From Montifringilla adamsi (Eukaryota > Chordata > Aves > Passeriformes > Passeridae): DNA of 64,000 nucleotides. How positions within the stretch are numbered: position 1 is the stretch's first letter; the number at the start of each line of letters is the position of its first letter. A model generated the notes under the pieces. The model saw only the letters and a list, made by a program, of their open reading frames with translations. It had not been told where the DNA came from and did no database searches. The DNA lies in NCBI GenBank assembly GCA_017590115.1, contig JAGGNK010008226.1:6461283-6525282 (forward strand), written 5' to 3'. Position numbers and translations under genes: made by a program. Below are positions 1 through 12,400 of the stretch, piece after piece.

Positions 1-52
1 ATGGAGCGGGATCCTTTCGGGAGAAGCCCCGGGGGGGCTGTGTGTGACTTAC
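1..52 (-). other. ADAM12: start of ADAM12 intron 1
   Basis: The minus-strand sequence immediately after the exon-1 donor (gtaagtcacac) is GC-rich and runs out of the window. It is intronic if the ADAM12 exon-1 call is right. Confidence 0.65.
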
Positions 53-179
53 CGCGGGCTTGGGGCGATGCCGAGAGGAGCCAGCCCGGGCCGAGCAGCA
101 GCAGCAGCAGCGCGGGGAGCCGGGCCGGGGGCAGCGCACGGGGGGAGCGCGGCTGCGCTGCCTGGAGGCGCTTTGACAT
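53..179 (-). CDS. ADAM12: ADAM12 first coding exon (signal peptide), partial gene
   Basis: ADAM12 (meltrin alpha) is a membrane-anchored or secreted disintegrin-metalloproteinase; its first exon encodes the signal peptide. Seen here: an ATG at 179-177 on the minus strand opens 42 codons plus one base. They comprise a basic N-terminal stretch (starting MSKRLQAAQPR), a hydrophobic core with six consecutive leucines, and a polar end SPQARG. The exon stops at a strong donor (GCCCGCG|gtaagt, exon edge 53) in phase 1. The human signal peptide also ends Ala-Arg-Gly at a phase-1 junction, and ADAM12 lies beside C10orf90 in the same orientation in human. The leucine core is encoded by a CTG run. All later exons lie outside the window to the left. 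The call rests mainly on synteny plus the signal-peptide pattern, because signal peptides are poorly conserved; any other secreted protein at this position is the alternative. Confidence 0.75.
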
Positions 180-430
180 CGCAGCCCAGACTGAGGGAGA
201 CAAACTTTCATCAGCTGGGGCTGGAGAGCAGCCCCATAATATACAGTTACCGAGAGGAGCGAGCTGGGACTCAGGATGTGAGAGATTTCCTGCATGCAGT
301 TAACTCCAAAACCCCTCCTGCTCCTGCCTCAGCTGCTGATGAGCTGGGCTCGGCTGCTTAGGGGAAAAAAAAAATAGAGGAGTCGGGGTTTTTTTTTTTT
401 TTTTCCTCTTTTTTTTTTTTTTTTTCTCCC
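180..430 (-). promoter_or_regulatory. presumed ADAM12 5' UTR and CpG-island promoter
   Basis: About 20 CpG dinucleotides fall in positions 1-181, far above the rest of the window, and the density drops quickly to the right. This is the usual picture of a CpG-island promoter overlapping exon 1. On the minus strand a TATA-like 'gtatattatgg' lies near 237-247. Further upstream (about 360-427) are two long A-runs on the minus strand (T-runs on the plus) separated by a short GC patch. The transcription start cannot be placed from sequence alone. Confidence 0.5.
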
Positions 431-2491
431 TTATTCAAATAGGTTTGTGTCGGCTATTTCGTATTTTTTTGTTGTTGTTTTGGCAAGGAGCAAATTTAAT
501 CCTGATCCCCTGTGCAGGGTCCCAGCCCCGGGGGGCTCCGGAGTCCCCCCCGCCTCCCATCCCTGCTCCAGGAGTTTTCCCTTTTTTTTTTTCACTCCAC
601 ACACAAGCCTGCCTGCCGCCTCTGGAAAGTCATCTGTGTACGTTAGAGCTCAGGGGTTATTTATTGGTTTCATAATTATTTCAGAGTTGTTTCTGGTGTT
701 GGTTCTTATTTTATATTGTGGGGGTTTTAAAAGAAGGGGAAAAAAAAAAAAGAAAACAAACAACAAAACACACCCACAGAGTTGCCAGATGCATTTTTTA
801 AAATCTCCCTCATTCAAATTATTATTACTTGACTGTCTGGGAGAATAACCAAATACAGATTATCTACCCCTTAATGTACCACTAAAACACATGTAATGCC
901 CACATGTTGCTGTGGAGCAGCAGAAAAAAAAAATTCCAATCCTGAAGATCCTCACAGCCTTTTATTGTGCAGCTTTTAGTTTTAATTTACTAAGATTCTT
1001 CCCAAATCTCACAGTTTGGATGTTGATACTGAATTCTGCAGCTTGGCTCCATGTTCCTCGTGCATGAAACAGCTGGCAGAAGTGTCCTGAGATGTGTCTG
1101 TAGGCCAGCAGGGACAAGAGCCATGCAATCCCACTGAAAAATGGTGTTTGGAAAGCACAGATTTGGGGCTGTTCTGGAGCAGAGGATGCTGATTATTCCC
1201 AGTGATCCAGACTATGCTTTTCACCAGCTCTGGGGATAAATGAGCCAGAAATTCCAGGAGTACAACCTCTGTGGCTCCCAAACTGGAGCCTGGCACGGTG
1301 CCTTGGCAGCATCACTGAGCCATGCAGGGCTAACTCTGGTAATGCCAGGTCAGCCCAGCACAGATAAACCTGGAAAAGGGCTGGGATCATGAAGAATGTG
1401 CACAGAGGGCTCTCATCAGCTGCTGTGCTTCATACTTAAAAAGCACCTTTCACCTCTTACTCCTCTGCCCAAACCAGACTCACGGACTCACCTCAAGTTG
1501 CTCTGAAATTTGAATTTTGTCTACACTTAAGCCTCACCTCACATTTTCCTCATCGTGGGCATTCCCTCTCCTTGGGAGCAGTCAGGGATTAGCCTGTGTG
1601 TAACTTTAAATAGCCAAATGCTCAATTTTCCCTACTCAGTCATTATCGATTACAGTTTAACAGCGACACTCAGTTTCATCCCTCAAATATAAACTAATGA
1701 ACTGCATCAACTCTCTCATTAAGGACATATGTGCTCCACACAGAACATTGGCTAAAAACATTAAAATTCACACAGAAGACTCCTGTGTGGAAGGCCACCA
1801 TTAAAGCCATGTAGACATCTTTACTCCTTGAAGGTACTTTCCCATTAAAATGAAAAAAAAAATATCAGTTAAAGGGAACTAAAGACTTCTAAATAGGGTT
1901 TTGGTAATCCCACAAGGCTTTTCTTTACAGTGGTAGTACTTTTATCTGAGTAACAATATTTGCTAACAGAGAATGTGGAACCAATTATATCTTGGTCATT
2001 CATTAGCATGAATGAAGTAGATGTTATCAGAGTTTCTCCTCCTCCACCCAAAAGGAATTGTTGCCTTTTACCATTCTGATTTTATGGGCTTGAAGTTGAT
2101 AAATCAATAATTTATCACAAAAGAGCCCCAAATATTTTATTAACAGCATCCGCGTAGGAATGCTACTGAATTACAGCTACTACTGGAGAATAACACCATT
2201 TCACCTCAATTTGAAAATTCTTTTGGAAAAAAAAGCCCCTCCAGGCACAGGGCAGGTAATGGGAAGTGCCCCTGCTTCACTGGGATGTGCAGGGAGAGGC
2301 CAGGCCTGGCCTTTTAATTCCTCATGTCAAAACACCTCCCACAATCAGTTTTACAAGCCTTGCTATATCCACCTCAGAAGAACAAGGCTGAGTTTCCCTG
2401 CAGGAAATGAACATTGCACCCAGGTTGTGTGACTGCTTCAAAGGGGGCCACAGTCCCAATTTTCCAGGTTATTCCCATGGGCCATGGATCT

Positions 2492-2648
2492 CCGTCCATC
2501 CATCCATCCATCCATCCATCCATGCATCCATCCATCCATCATCCATCCATCCATCCATCCATCCATCCATCCATCCATCATCCATCCATCCATCCATCCA
2601 TCCATCCATCCATCCATCATCCATCCATCCATCCATCCCTCCATCCAA
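2492..2648. repeat. (CCAT)n microsatellite with 39-bp higher-order period
   Basis: About 157 bp of nearly pure CCAT units. A single base is missing from the phase at three places (about 2540, 2579 and 2618), each 39 bp from the next. The array is therefore three copies of a 39-bp block (nine and three-quarter tetramers), not one uniform run. Because 39 is divisible by three, all frames stay open and give His-Pro-Ser-Ile repeats; these are not proteins. Confidence 0.95.
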
Positions 2649-3329
2649 GCTTTGTTCTTCACCACTCTCAGGGGAAGAGAAATGGAGGGATAGGGGTGGG
2701 GAGGTGTCTCACTGCTTTTGGGGTTATTTTTACCTTTTTATCTTTTGCTGTTCCTTTTTTATGCTTCCTCCCTTCATTTTTATCCCCCTTATTTTCCTTA
2801 CTGTACATATTTCATTTTTCTTCAACTCCAAGAAGCTTTTCCTTCCAAACCATTCACTCCACTGTGTGCCAGTTCAGGGCTCTCCTGCAGTAGCCACAGC
2901 ATAAGAACAGCTAAATCCTCTTTTTACTCCTTATTTCTGCTTCCTTGGCAAGGGGCACCTAACACAGCACCCTTTTTCTCTGTCCTGCAGCCAGAGGCTG
3001 GCACATGCTGTGTGCTTGGTTTGCCCTTGGCTTTGATCCTCTGCAGGAAAAGCGAGCCAGGCACTACCCAAAAGCTGGGGAGAGCAAATCCTGCAGCTGG
3101 AGCACCTCTGTGCTTGGAGGTGTGTGCAGGAATAGCTCCGGGTCACCTGTGGCCGGGGGAATGTCCAAGGAATGAAGTGACAAGGATCTCCCAGATCCTG
3201 CCAGGGGTGCCTCGCTCCCCGGGAGGGCTTTGGAAACGCTTAACAGGCATTTTTTAGGCGGAGAACGTGAGAGCTGGAGATGCTTGCAGGAATGTGCCCT
3301 GCATTAATCGTTACCTGTTGTCATTCCCG

Positions 3330-3560
3330 AGGCCAGAACCCTCCTGCCTCCCCCTGCCCCGACTTGTCACTGTGTCACTGTCGCGGGTCACAGCTCGACT
3401 CTCAGCTCGCATTTAGGTGTGGAAATAATTTGATGTAAAGGGCACTCGCGATTTGAAACGACGAATATTCGACCGTGTGACAACACAGGCGGCTGGCTGG
3501 GCCTCTGCTCATCAAATTAGCGATTCATGGGGAGCTTTAGTTCACTTGGCACTGGAAAGG
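3330..3560. promoter_or_regulatory. candidate conserved noncoding element
   Basis: Unique sequence with unusually many CpGs for this region (for example around 3446-3476, 'ctcgcgatttgaaacgacg'), and no repeat similarity or open frame. CpG retention in an otherwise CpG-poor intergenic region suggests constraint. It lies about 3.2 kb upstream of the ADAM12 start, so ADAM12 is the natural target. Inference only. Confidence 0.3.
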
Positions 3561-5008
3561 TCAGTCTGGAGGAGAAAAGTGAGGAATAATTTACCTGCAA
3601 CAAGCTGAACACACAGACACCAGCAAGGAGGAGGATGCACTGACGGAAACATGAATTTCCATTTGTTTCCCCTCGGTTAAAGCAGTTTTGAGAAGGAATT
3701 ACTGACTGATGGAGACAACAGGGAAAAAAATGAGGAGTGGAGGGATAATAGATTAAGTGTAAATAAATCCTTCAGACTATGATAATGTGATGCTTTGGTA
3801 ACATTAGCTCAAAGGCAATGTAACAGATTAATGTTAATTGTCAGATGGGTTATGGTATGCTATGGGGTATGGAGTATGAGGAAAGGAAAAGGAGGAAAAA
3901 GGAAAAAAAGGTGGAAAAGGAAAACTGTCTGCTGCAGGATTTGCATCCCTCGTGTTGCAGCCAGAGTTAAATGAAGAGAGGTTAAGCCACTTCAGAGAGC
4001 TGAACAATTTCAAGATAAGAGGTTCAGCTGGGCAGAAAGCACCTCTGTAACGCTGCTCTCACATCTTCCCAGATCAGCTGTGATCCCCTCTTGGATATCC
4101 AGGAAACCTCACTGTAATCACAGCATTGAGCAGTATCCAGATTTTTTTTTTATTATTCCCCTATGTGCCAAAATGCATGAGGACTTGTCTGGGCTTAGCT
4201 ACAGGGATCTACAGTTTTGGGGCCTCCAGGCTAAAGTTTTTCCTTCTCAGAGTAAACAAAACAAAACAAAAAAGCTTTTCCCTTTGAAATCTGTGTGTCC
4301 CCCAGCCAGCTGCTGAGACTTTGTGTCTCCAGTCCTCCCTCACTTCATTAACTCTCTGCACAATCAAGATCCTGCTGAATTGTGACTGCAGTGGCAGATT
4401 ACAGTCCTCTATAATTAACAGGCATAGATAGAGCATAATTCAGCCTGACCTTTAGCCACAGAGCTCTGCTCTGCTCTGCAGACCTCTGTCCCAGCCTTCA
4501 GACATGGAGCAGCATCCACCAGGGCTGAGCTCTGACATCAAACCCTGGCTGTAAATCCTGTTTGCTGCACATTACTTGAGAGGTGGATCCTGTGGATTTC
4601 CCATTCTCCAAGGGCAGGTTTCCACCCTCTGTGCATGCTTTGAGGAGCTGCTGAGCTGCCCTGAGCAGCACAGTAAATCTGCAGCACGCTGTGACACCCA
4701 GGATATGCAATGCAAGATCAGCAATCCCACTGTTCTCTTGCCCATAAATCCATCCCTGCCTTCCCCTCCTTTGGTTATGATTTTCCCTTCCTGTCCTAAA
4801 GGTCCCATAATATTGGATTCATCTGGAATTTCTGTCCCAAAACTGTGAGTTGGCCAATGCAGCTGGGAACAGCAGGAGGGGGCAGAGCAGCCAGAGCTGG
4901 TTCCCCACTGGCCATGGTGCATCTGTTCATCCAAAATAAAGGGTGAACAGCATCCCAGTGCCCAGCTGGGATCCAGCAGAGCTCAGGGACATGGACAGGC
5001 TTCTCCTG

Positions 5009-5150
5009 TGGCTGCCCCATCCCTGGGAGTGTCCAAGGCCAGGTTGGACAGGGCTTGGAGCACCCTGGGATGGTGGAGGGTGGCCCTGCCCATGGCACGG
5101 GGTGGTACTGGATGATGTTCAAGGTCCTTTCCAACCCAAACCATTCTGGG
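5009..5150 (+). mobile_element. CR1 LINE 3' fragment
   Basis: Diverged CR1 3' end. It shows the 'gtccaaggccaggttgga' block and ends with 'aaggtcctttccaaccc' followed by 'aaaccattc'. Non-autonomous 5'-truncated copy. Confidence 0.9.
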
Positions 5151-6054
5151 GTTTTCTGACTTTGAGAACCAAGGATTTACTCAAGTTTTTCCCTTGCTGC
5201 ACAAATAAAAAGGACACACTAAGGAAGCTGGGATTTTGTGGAGCTGTTTGGAGTAACAGGGTCCTTTGTAGAGAGCCTTGAACTGCTATGGCAAATCAAC
5301 AGGACATAACATGGAGTTAAACACTGGATTTTTCTTTTAACAAAGAAAATAACTAAACCAATTCCTACCTTGTCTGAGTAATAAAGCACTGTAACATTAA
5401 ATTCAAGCATAAACAAAACTGACAAAGCCATCCTCAATTTCTCAATGCATTTAATGAATGAGATGCAGGATTTTCAGTCTGTCTCAGGGATAAAACACAG
5501 CCAGAGAGAGCAAACCCCTTCCATTCAGCTGTGTGTGGAGAGCACTCCCTGCCAGCATCGTTTGTACCTGGAAGAAGGACAGCAGGGCTGATGCTGAGTG
5601 CCACGGGCTCATCACATTCCCCTTCTCCTGTTTTTCCTGCCCAGTTTGTCCTGCTGCTCCAGGGGCAACAGAATTTTGGAAAGCAGCTCATTTTCTCTAG
5701 CCAGGCAGGGGAGTGAGCTCTGCTTTAATGCTGATTAAGCTCCGTGTAGTTCCTTATGGGGAAGCTGCACAGAGCCCGTTGCAGGCGGCTGTCACAGGGC
5801 CAGGGGTGAAAAAGCCAAGAGGAGCTCAGGGAAGAGCAAACAAAGAAATCCACCCCTGCAAGGATCCAGGACCTTAACAGCAACAACAGCAACCCTGAAA
5901 TTCTTCAGCAGTTAAAACACAAAGCCCCAAACCTCACACGTTCTTCTCCTGCAGCACAAACCCTGGGTCAGAACACCGAGCTCTCTCTGGACACCACCAG
6001 CACCTCCCCACCCCTGCACCCCCAAACCCCACAGCCCCAACACCCCAGGGATGT

Positions 6055-6441
6055 AGGGCTCAGGGTGTGAATCCATCAGAGTGTCCAAAGGAGAGCCATC
6101 AAGGTGGGAAGGGATTGGAGGGGCCAAAAGAGGAACATCTGGGTTTGCTCAGCTGGAGGGGACTGAGGGGAGTCCTCGTGGGGGTCTGCAGCTCCAGGCT
6201 GGGGTGGGACCAGGACCCAGGGAGTGGCTGGAGCTGGGCTGGGGGTTTAGGCTGGGGATCAGGGGGAGGTTCTGCTTCTCCCAGAGGGTTCTGGGCACTG
6301 TCCAGGGAATGGGCACAGCCCCGAGGCTGCCAAAGCTCTGGCAGTTTGGACAGCACTCCCAGGGTGGGATTGTTGGGGTGATCATTGAGCTGGACTTGAT
6401 CCCTGTGGGTCCCTTCCAATTTGGGATTTTCTGTGATCCCC
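6055..6441 (+). mobile_element. CR1 LINE 3' fragment
   Basis: About 390 bp of an older CR1-like sequence. It has 'gaagggattggaggggccaa' near its start, then 'ttctgcttctcccagagg', and a 3' end 'gggtcccttccaatttggga'. More diverged than the copies at 7.8 and 16.3 kb. Confidence 0.7.
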
Positions 6442-7699
6442 TGGTTCCCAGCTTTACTCCACAGGAAATTACCCATCACCATCTTCCTCTTCCAGCCTTC
6501 CTCCAGGAAGAGGAAAAAAACCCCATGAGCTGAACATTCTTCTCTTTTAGTACCACACGAGCAAATACCTTCATAAAACCCAAACAAGTAAAGAAACACA
6601 CAATCTTCAGGATGTCTCACAGCTCTAAACCTCCATGGGGGAAGAAACACCATTTTAGGCTTTCTCACAATTTTCAGTACTGAGAGGTGAAGATTTTCCA
6701 GCAAGATCCTTATATCAAACAGGACATTCCTGACAATATGTCAGGAAGGTGTCCTGTGCTAAAATCCCTTTAAATCCAACAAATAACCCATTAAATATGT
6801 GGGGGGGTTTGGGCTTTTTTTTTTTCCCTCCAGACTAGACAATAAGTGCTTTGATCTGTTGCCTCAAATTTCACTGTCTCTCTGAAAACAAAAGAAAGAA
6901 AAAAAGCCACAGATTTTTACATGTCTCGCAAGAGGACAGCATTCAACTCAGACTAAAAATTATGAAGTCGTATATTTTTAATATTCCTGTCTAGTCCTCT
7001 GCAAACCACAGAACAATGCAACATCCATCATCATAAAAGCTGGGGCAGTAAATTAGGAAGACAGCATATTTGGGGGCATTTTTTAAAGAAAAATAAATAT
7101 TCCTAATGGGAAACTTGAGAGAAATCATTAAAAATTACTGTGGTGTCCATCACAGGAGAATGAAATCAATTAGGTCTTAATCTCCTGTTATTTATGAAGG
7201 GAAGAATGAAACAGAGTTTCTTTATTACAGACATTTTCTGTTAGGTTCTGTTGCACAACTTTGAGCCCCAAACACAGAAAAACCTCTCAAAAGTAAAACG
7301 AATGGGAGTCAAATGTTGGTTTTGTAACAGCAGCTAATGGTGTTAGGTAGAGCAGGCAGCCCATAATTATCCATCTTTCACGCAGTTTAACTTGGACCAT
7401 TACATAATTCCACTTAGGCCAAGGAGCCCTCAGAGTTGTATTTCTTCACCTCATGACAAACACCAAAATTAGAGATGTGCTCCCAGCAGCGTTACAAGTC
7501 CAGATTTGGCACCACTCAGGGGATTTGTTATTAATTCCTCTGGAATTCACTGGAACAACATTACCCACGGAGAACTCATGTGGATTTGACATCCAAGCTC
7601 CGGGTTACTCCCCAAAAATTGGAAATCTACGGCACAATGTGCCCCTGGCATCACTGAGGGCTGGGTGGGACGGGGCTGTCGTGGGGTTGTGGGGAGCAG

Positions 7700-7800
7700 G
7701 AGGTGGCACTTGGGGACGTGGCTCGTGGAGAGCTTCAGTGGCACTGCTGGGCTCAGAGGCTGGATGGTCGTACAGGCCTTTTCCAACCCAAATAATTCCA
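7700..7800 (+). mobile_element. CR1 LINE 3' end fragment
   Basis: A short CR1 tail of the 'gtggcacttggggacgtgg' type, ending 'aggccttttccaacccaaat'. It abuts a second CR1 copy in the same orientation, so the later copy was placed directly behind the tail. Confidence 0.85.
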
Positions 7801-8192
7801 GGAACAGGGGGTTGGAGCCCCTCTGCTCTGGCTGGGAGAGCTGGGGGTGCTCATCTGGAGGAGGATCCAGGAAGAACTTAAAACCCTTTTGAGGACTGAA
7901 GGGGCTCCAGGAGAGCTGGAGAGGGACTGGGGACAAGGGATGGAGGGACAGGACACAGGGAATGGCTCCCACTGCCAGAGGGCAGGGCTGGATGGGATAT
8001 TGGGCATTGTTCCTGGGGAGGGTGGGGAAGGGACGGGACAGAATTCCCAGAGCAGCTGTGGCTGCCCCTGGATCCCTGGCAGTGCCAAGGCCAGGCTGGA
8101 CACTGGGGCTTGGAGCACCTGGGACAGTGGAAGGTGTCCCTGCCATGGCAGGGGTGGAACTGGACAAGTTGAAGGTCCCTTCCACCCCAGCC
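7801..8192 (+). mobile_element. CR1 LINE, well-preserved 3' end
   Basis: About 390 bp. Blocks in order: 'ggagagctgggggtgctcat', 'ggagagctggagagggactg', 'ccctggatccctggcagtgc', 'gacagtggaaggtgtccctg', and the 3' end 'gaaggtcccttccacccc'. This is one of the longest and least diverged CR1 ends here. Long open frames on the opposite strand at 7547-8295 are shadows of it. Confidence 0.95.
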
Positions 8193-9251
8193 TGGGATTA
8201 AACCAGAACATTGCTCTTTTCTCATCATTTATCCCCCAAATAACTTCAAAATCTGTCTCCAGCACATTTCCCTGCCTCCTTCTGCAGTGACACAATTTCA
8301 GAGGACAACCCAGTCACAAAACCAGACTTCTGTCCTCAATATGGTTTTGGTTTGACTCCCTGGCCACAGTTATATATCACAATAAATTAAATGATTGCTG
8401 AGGGACCTTCCTTCCAGACACCATTATCAGGCAATCAGAAAATTAGCCCACATTCAGACTGGACACTATTCCCCTGACCACCCTTCACTCAGGATTTTTA
8501 TTCATCTTCCCCACATCATGGATACAAAGTGCTCACTTTAGGGCACAAAAAGCTCTGGAAAACCACAGAAACATGAAATAGAAATGGATGTCTCCCCATT
8601 CAAGCTCAGCTGCAAGAGCCCATCAGATGCTGAAATAGCATATGGCCCAAGCAAGAAGTTGAAGATAAAGTGGTTTCCAAAAAGTTTTTTTTCTATTTTA
8701 TACCAATTTCTCAAGCCAGTTGCAGACTTGAAATAACTCCAGGATCACGGAGCAGCCTCTCTGTGATAGGTGTTTGTACCCTATAGTTATATATTAACTG
8801 AATCTAGTCATGGTAAGATACTGCAGAAAATAAAAATATTTTAAATGTGAAGTCTAAAAATACATCCCGTGACAATTTTTTTAAAAAAATATCCACCAAA
8901 TTTCCGCAATTAGGAGCCCTTTTACATATTCCTATCTATGTAACACCATCCTCAAGCAGTTCATTGCACTGCTCCTATTTTATATCATTTTATGTAACTC
9001 TGTGTACCATGAGAAAATTGGTGCAGTTTCTTCTCCTTTTTTCTTTTTATTTTTACTTTTTCATCACTCTGCAGCTGGTAGGGAGATGATACACCTCATT
9101 ATCTTATTCTGTGGGTCACCTAAAATGAGTATTAAGTCATTCTACCTCCCACAGCTTTGGCGCAGAGCCAAGGAGAACTCGGAAAAGTAAAATTCCTGAC
9201 CTAAAATAAAGAGAGGATGCTTTATATTCTCAGCATAAAAATGAGGTTTCA

Positions 9252-9452
9252 TATAGAACCATGGAATGGTTTGGGTTGGGAGGGACCTAAAATCCCACCC
9301 AGTGCCATCCCTGCCATGGCAGGGACACCTTCCACTGTTCCAGGTGGTGCCAGCCTTGTCCAGCCTGGCCTTGGGCACTGCCAGGGATGCAGGGGCAGCC
9401 CCAGCTGCTCTGGGCACCCTCACAGGGAACAGTTCCTTCCTAATATACATGA
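9252..9452 (-). mobile_element. CR1 LINE 3' fragment
   Basis: Reverse-oriented CR1 end. It starts (plus strand) with 'tggaatggtttgggttggga' and 'gggacc', passes 'tgccatggcagggacacctt' and fades after 'acagggaacagttccttcc'. Confidence 0.95.
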
Positions 9453-12400
9453 CAAGCTTATTCCAACAGTTTTCTCACACCTAAACTGAAATTGCAAGAG
9501 ATAAACCCATAACCTCCCAAAACACCTCCAGCTGGGAGACAATTCCCCTTCCAGGACCCAGCCTCATTCTCCACGGGCAGAGTGGCACCACACAATGAGC
9601 AACACAGGCTCCTCTCTCTGATCAGGATTTTGGGCAAGGATTTTTGTGATTTTGGCATAAGGAGACACATATTTAAACCAAATCTTAATAAATATTTCCA
9701 TGCATGCACTGAGCTCCTCCACCAACAGTAAATTGGATGGATTTTCTGTAATTTCTTTCATTCTGATCTGGTTTTATGCTCAGGTAAATTTGCATTTCAG
9801 TTGAAATAAATGCACTTTTATTCAAGGGGCGGCAGATGGGGAAAGGTCCCAGCTGGGGTTGGGACTTCTCCAACCCCCATTTCCTGGTGCTGACCTCTGG
9901 CCAGGACAGGGGGATCCCACAGGATCCGGCCACATCCCAAACCAGCCACGAGCTACACAGGCTGCAGTCACAGTGCCTGGAGAAATGTGACCCTGGGGGA
10001 CAACCCTGCACCCTGATGGGCTCCAGCAGGGACAAGTGGCCACTCAGAGCTCCTGGGAGGACAATCACCCACCCCTCCAAGCACACAGGCACTTCTGTCC
10101 CCGCAGTCAAAGGGACAAACACCCCTGCAGATGAGGCAAGCTGGATTTTCAGCCCTGGAGCTCTCACTGCAAGGGCTGTATCAGGGAATGGTTTCCTCTG
10201 GAGAGGGCTGCCAGGAACTTTATCCCTGCTTTTGTGTGTTGTTTTCCTTGTAAATCAGGATTTCTGTCCCAGAAAACATTACACTAACGTGACCAGGCTC
10301 AGATATCCAACAATAAAACCCCTCCAAAGTCTTACCCAGACATTCTCCTCATCTCTCAGAGCAGCTGAGTAAACTCCAAGATGTAACTAATGACTTGCAT
10401 ACACATACACAGGAAAATATTTGGGTTTAAATAAATCCCCAGAACACTGGAACCCTCAGTCCTTTGCGTTACAATGACTCCCAACCCTTAAGGAGGTTTT
10501 TCTGTCAGATGAGGTCAATGATGGCAGCAAACAAACAAACACCACGTCCTGCACACCTCCGACGCCCATGTGGGCTCCATTTCCACCCCTGCAGGATTCC
10601 AGCCCTGTGGGGAGCCTTTGTGCTTGGGAAGGACAACGCCAAGGCAATGTGCTGACAAATCCACGCAGGCTCTGTGCCTGAATGCCCCCAAAATTTCCCA
10701 AATCTCCCCCAAACCAGCATTGTTAGAAGTCCTGATGTGTCCCTCCCAAAGGCACAGCAACAGCACCCACAGGACTTGAACTCAGTCTGCAAATTTCTCC
10801 AAAAAGAAGGAAAATTCCAGCTTGACAAGGGTGGGTGACCCCCAATTTTCCTGTCGTCTGCTGGCAAATGGGCTCTTTGAAGAGTCTGCAAGGCCAAAGG
10901 GAGATCCCACCACTTTTTCCCTAACCCTGAACTTCCTAAAGCTGATGCCTCTTTGTCCAGAGCTATTCCTGGGTGGCTCCTGCTTTCCTGAAATGACATT
11001 TTCCTGCACAGTCCATTTTCTGTCACAATGATTGGATTGTAGAGCTGAAATGAATGCCAGAATTGTTTGCTGGATACATTACCAGATAACTTTTTTCCTC
11101 AAGCCCAGAAAGAGAAATTAGGTTTGCAACAGAGATAATTTTTGGTTTTCTGAAGCACAGGTTTTGTACCATGCTAAACATTCCCAGACAGTGATTTGCA
11201 TCATGCATTTTCCTCACTAGCTTATTTGTACAAAAGAAATTCCACCTCAGACTGCCACAGATTTGTCCTGCAGGTTTTAAAAATCATGTTTAGAGGAAAT
11301 AAAACCGTTTGGAAATAAACCTTTTACAAACCCAGAGGATTATTTTTTCCTTTTGATTGATGCACTTGGCTTCATGCTGTGAGCTGCTCCTGAGCCAGGG
11401 GAGGGGAGCATGCAGCAGGTGAATGTTGTACCCTGTCCTCAAGGAGGGAGAGGAAACCAGGCCAGTGGAGGTGTCATTCCCTGCTCAGGACATCCATGAT
11501 GGTGCCAAGGGGTAAAATCCCACCTGAAGCTTGTGCTGCTCTTCCCAGGAAACGTTCACATTGTTCATTTCCTCACAAGGATCACCTGGCTGCCATGGTT
11601 TCCAAGGAGGATCAGCTCCTCTGCTTGATATTCCCAGCCAGAGAGTGGGAAGCATGTCAAAGACACGTATTTATTTACATACATTTACATATGGACATGG
11701 AGTAGGGACATGCTATGGCATGTAGATGAATGTTTCTCCCCCTTGAGTCCTCATCCTCTGATTTTTTGACTTCGGGAAAATGCAGCTTTGGTTCATGGCT
11801 GGTAGATGAAACCATCTCCCTTCAATTCCTGGGTATCCTGCAGGATAAACGCCTGCTTTCCATGGAAAACACTCTCATTCCCAATGAGGAAGACCCTGTC
11901 TCTTCCTCTCTGCCAGAGAAGAAATGGGAAAGGTTTTGGGGCTCCCTTCTGGTGCCAGTCCCAGCCCAGGGGTCACCCCTGGGAGTGATTATTTTGCTGT
12001 GCCCTCCATGGATACCAAACTCCAAATGTTTTCTCTCCATGCCAAAATATCTTGCTGTGGCTTTAGGGTGAGATTCTAGGCAGGCCTAAGGGCATACACT
12101 AAAGCAGAGTGAAATGTAAATAATGTTCTTCCATTTCCCAGATGTGCAGGAAATAATGCACCTGAGGGTACAGACCTGATGGAGCAAAGCTGCCTTTTCC
12201 TGAAGGCAAAAAATCAGAGGGTGAGGACTCAAGGGGGAGAAACATTCATTTTCGACTGAAATAAAAGAGGATCTGGGCACTGATCCTGTAGGAAATGTCT
12301 CTGGCCATAGTGAGCTAGAAGTGGATGAATGCTTGAAAGAGAATCCTACTTGGTGTCCCTTTTCTGAGTTCTACTTGGAGTCATCTGTGGTCCAGCCCTG

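Noticed and set aside
2407..2904. 165-codon open frame with His-Pro-Ser-Ile repeats
   Set aside because: Produced by the (CCAT)n array, which is open in every frame; no flanking coding features.
7547..8295. Long minus-strand frames of 212 and 180 codons
   Set aside because: Antisense to the CR1 copies at 7.7-8.2 kb; GC-rich CR1 ends often lack stops.
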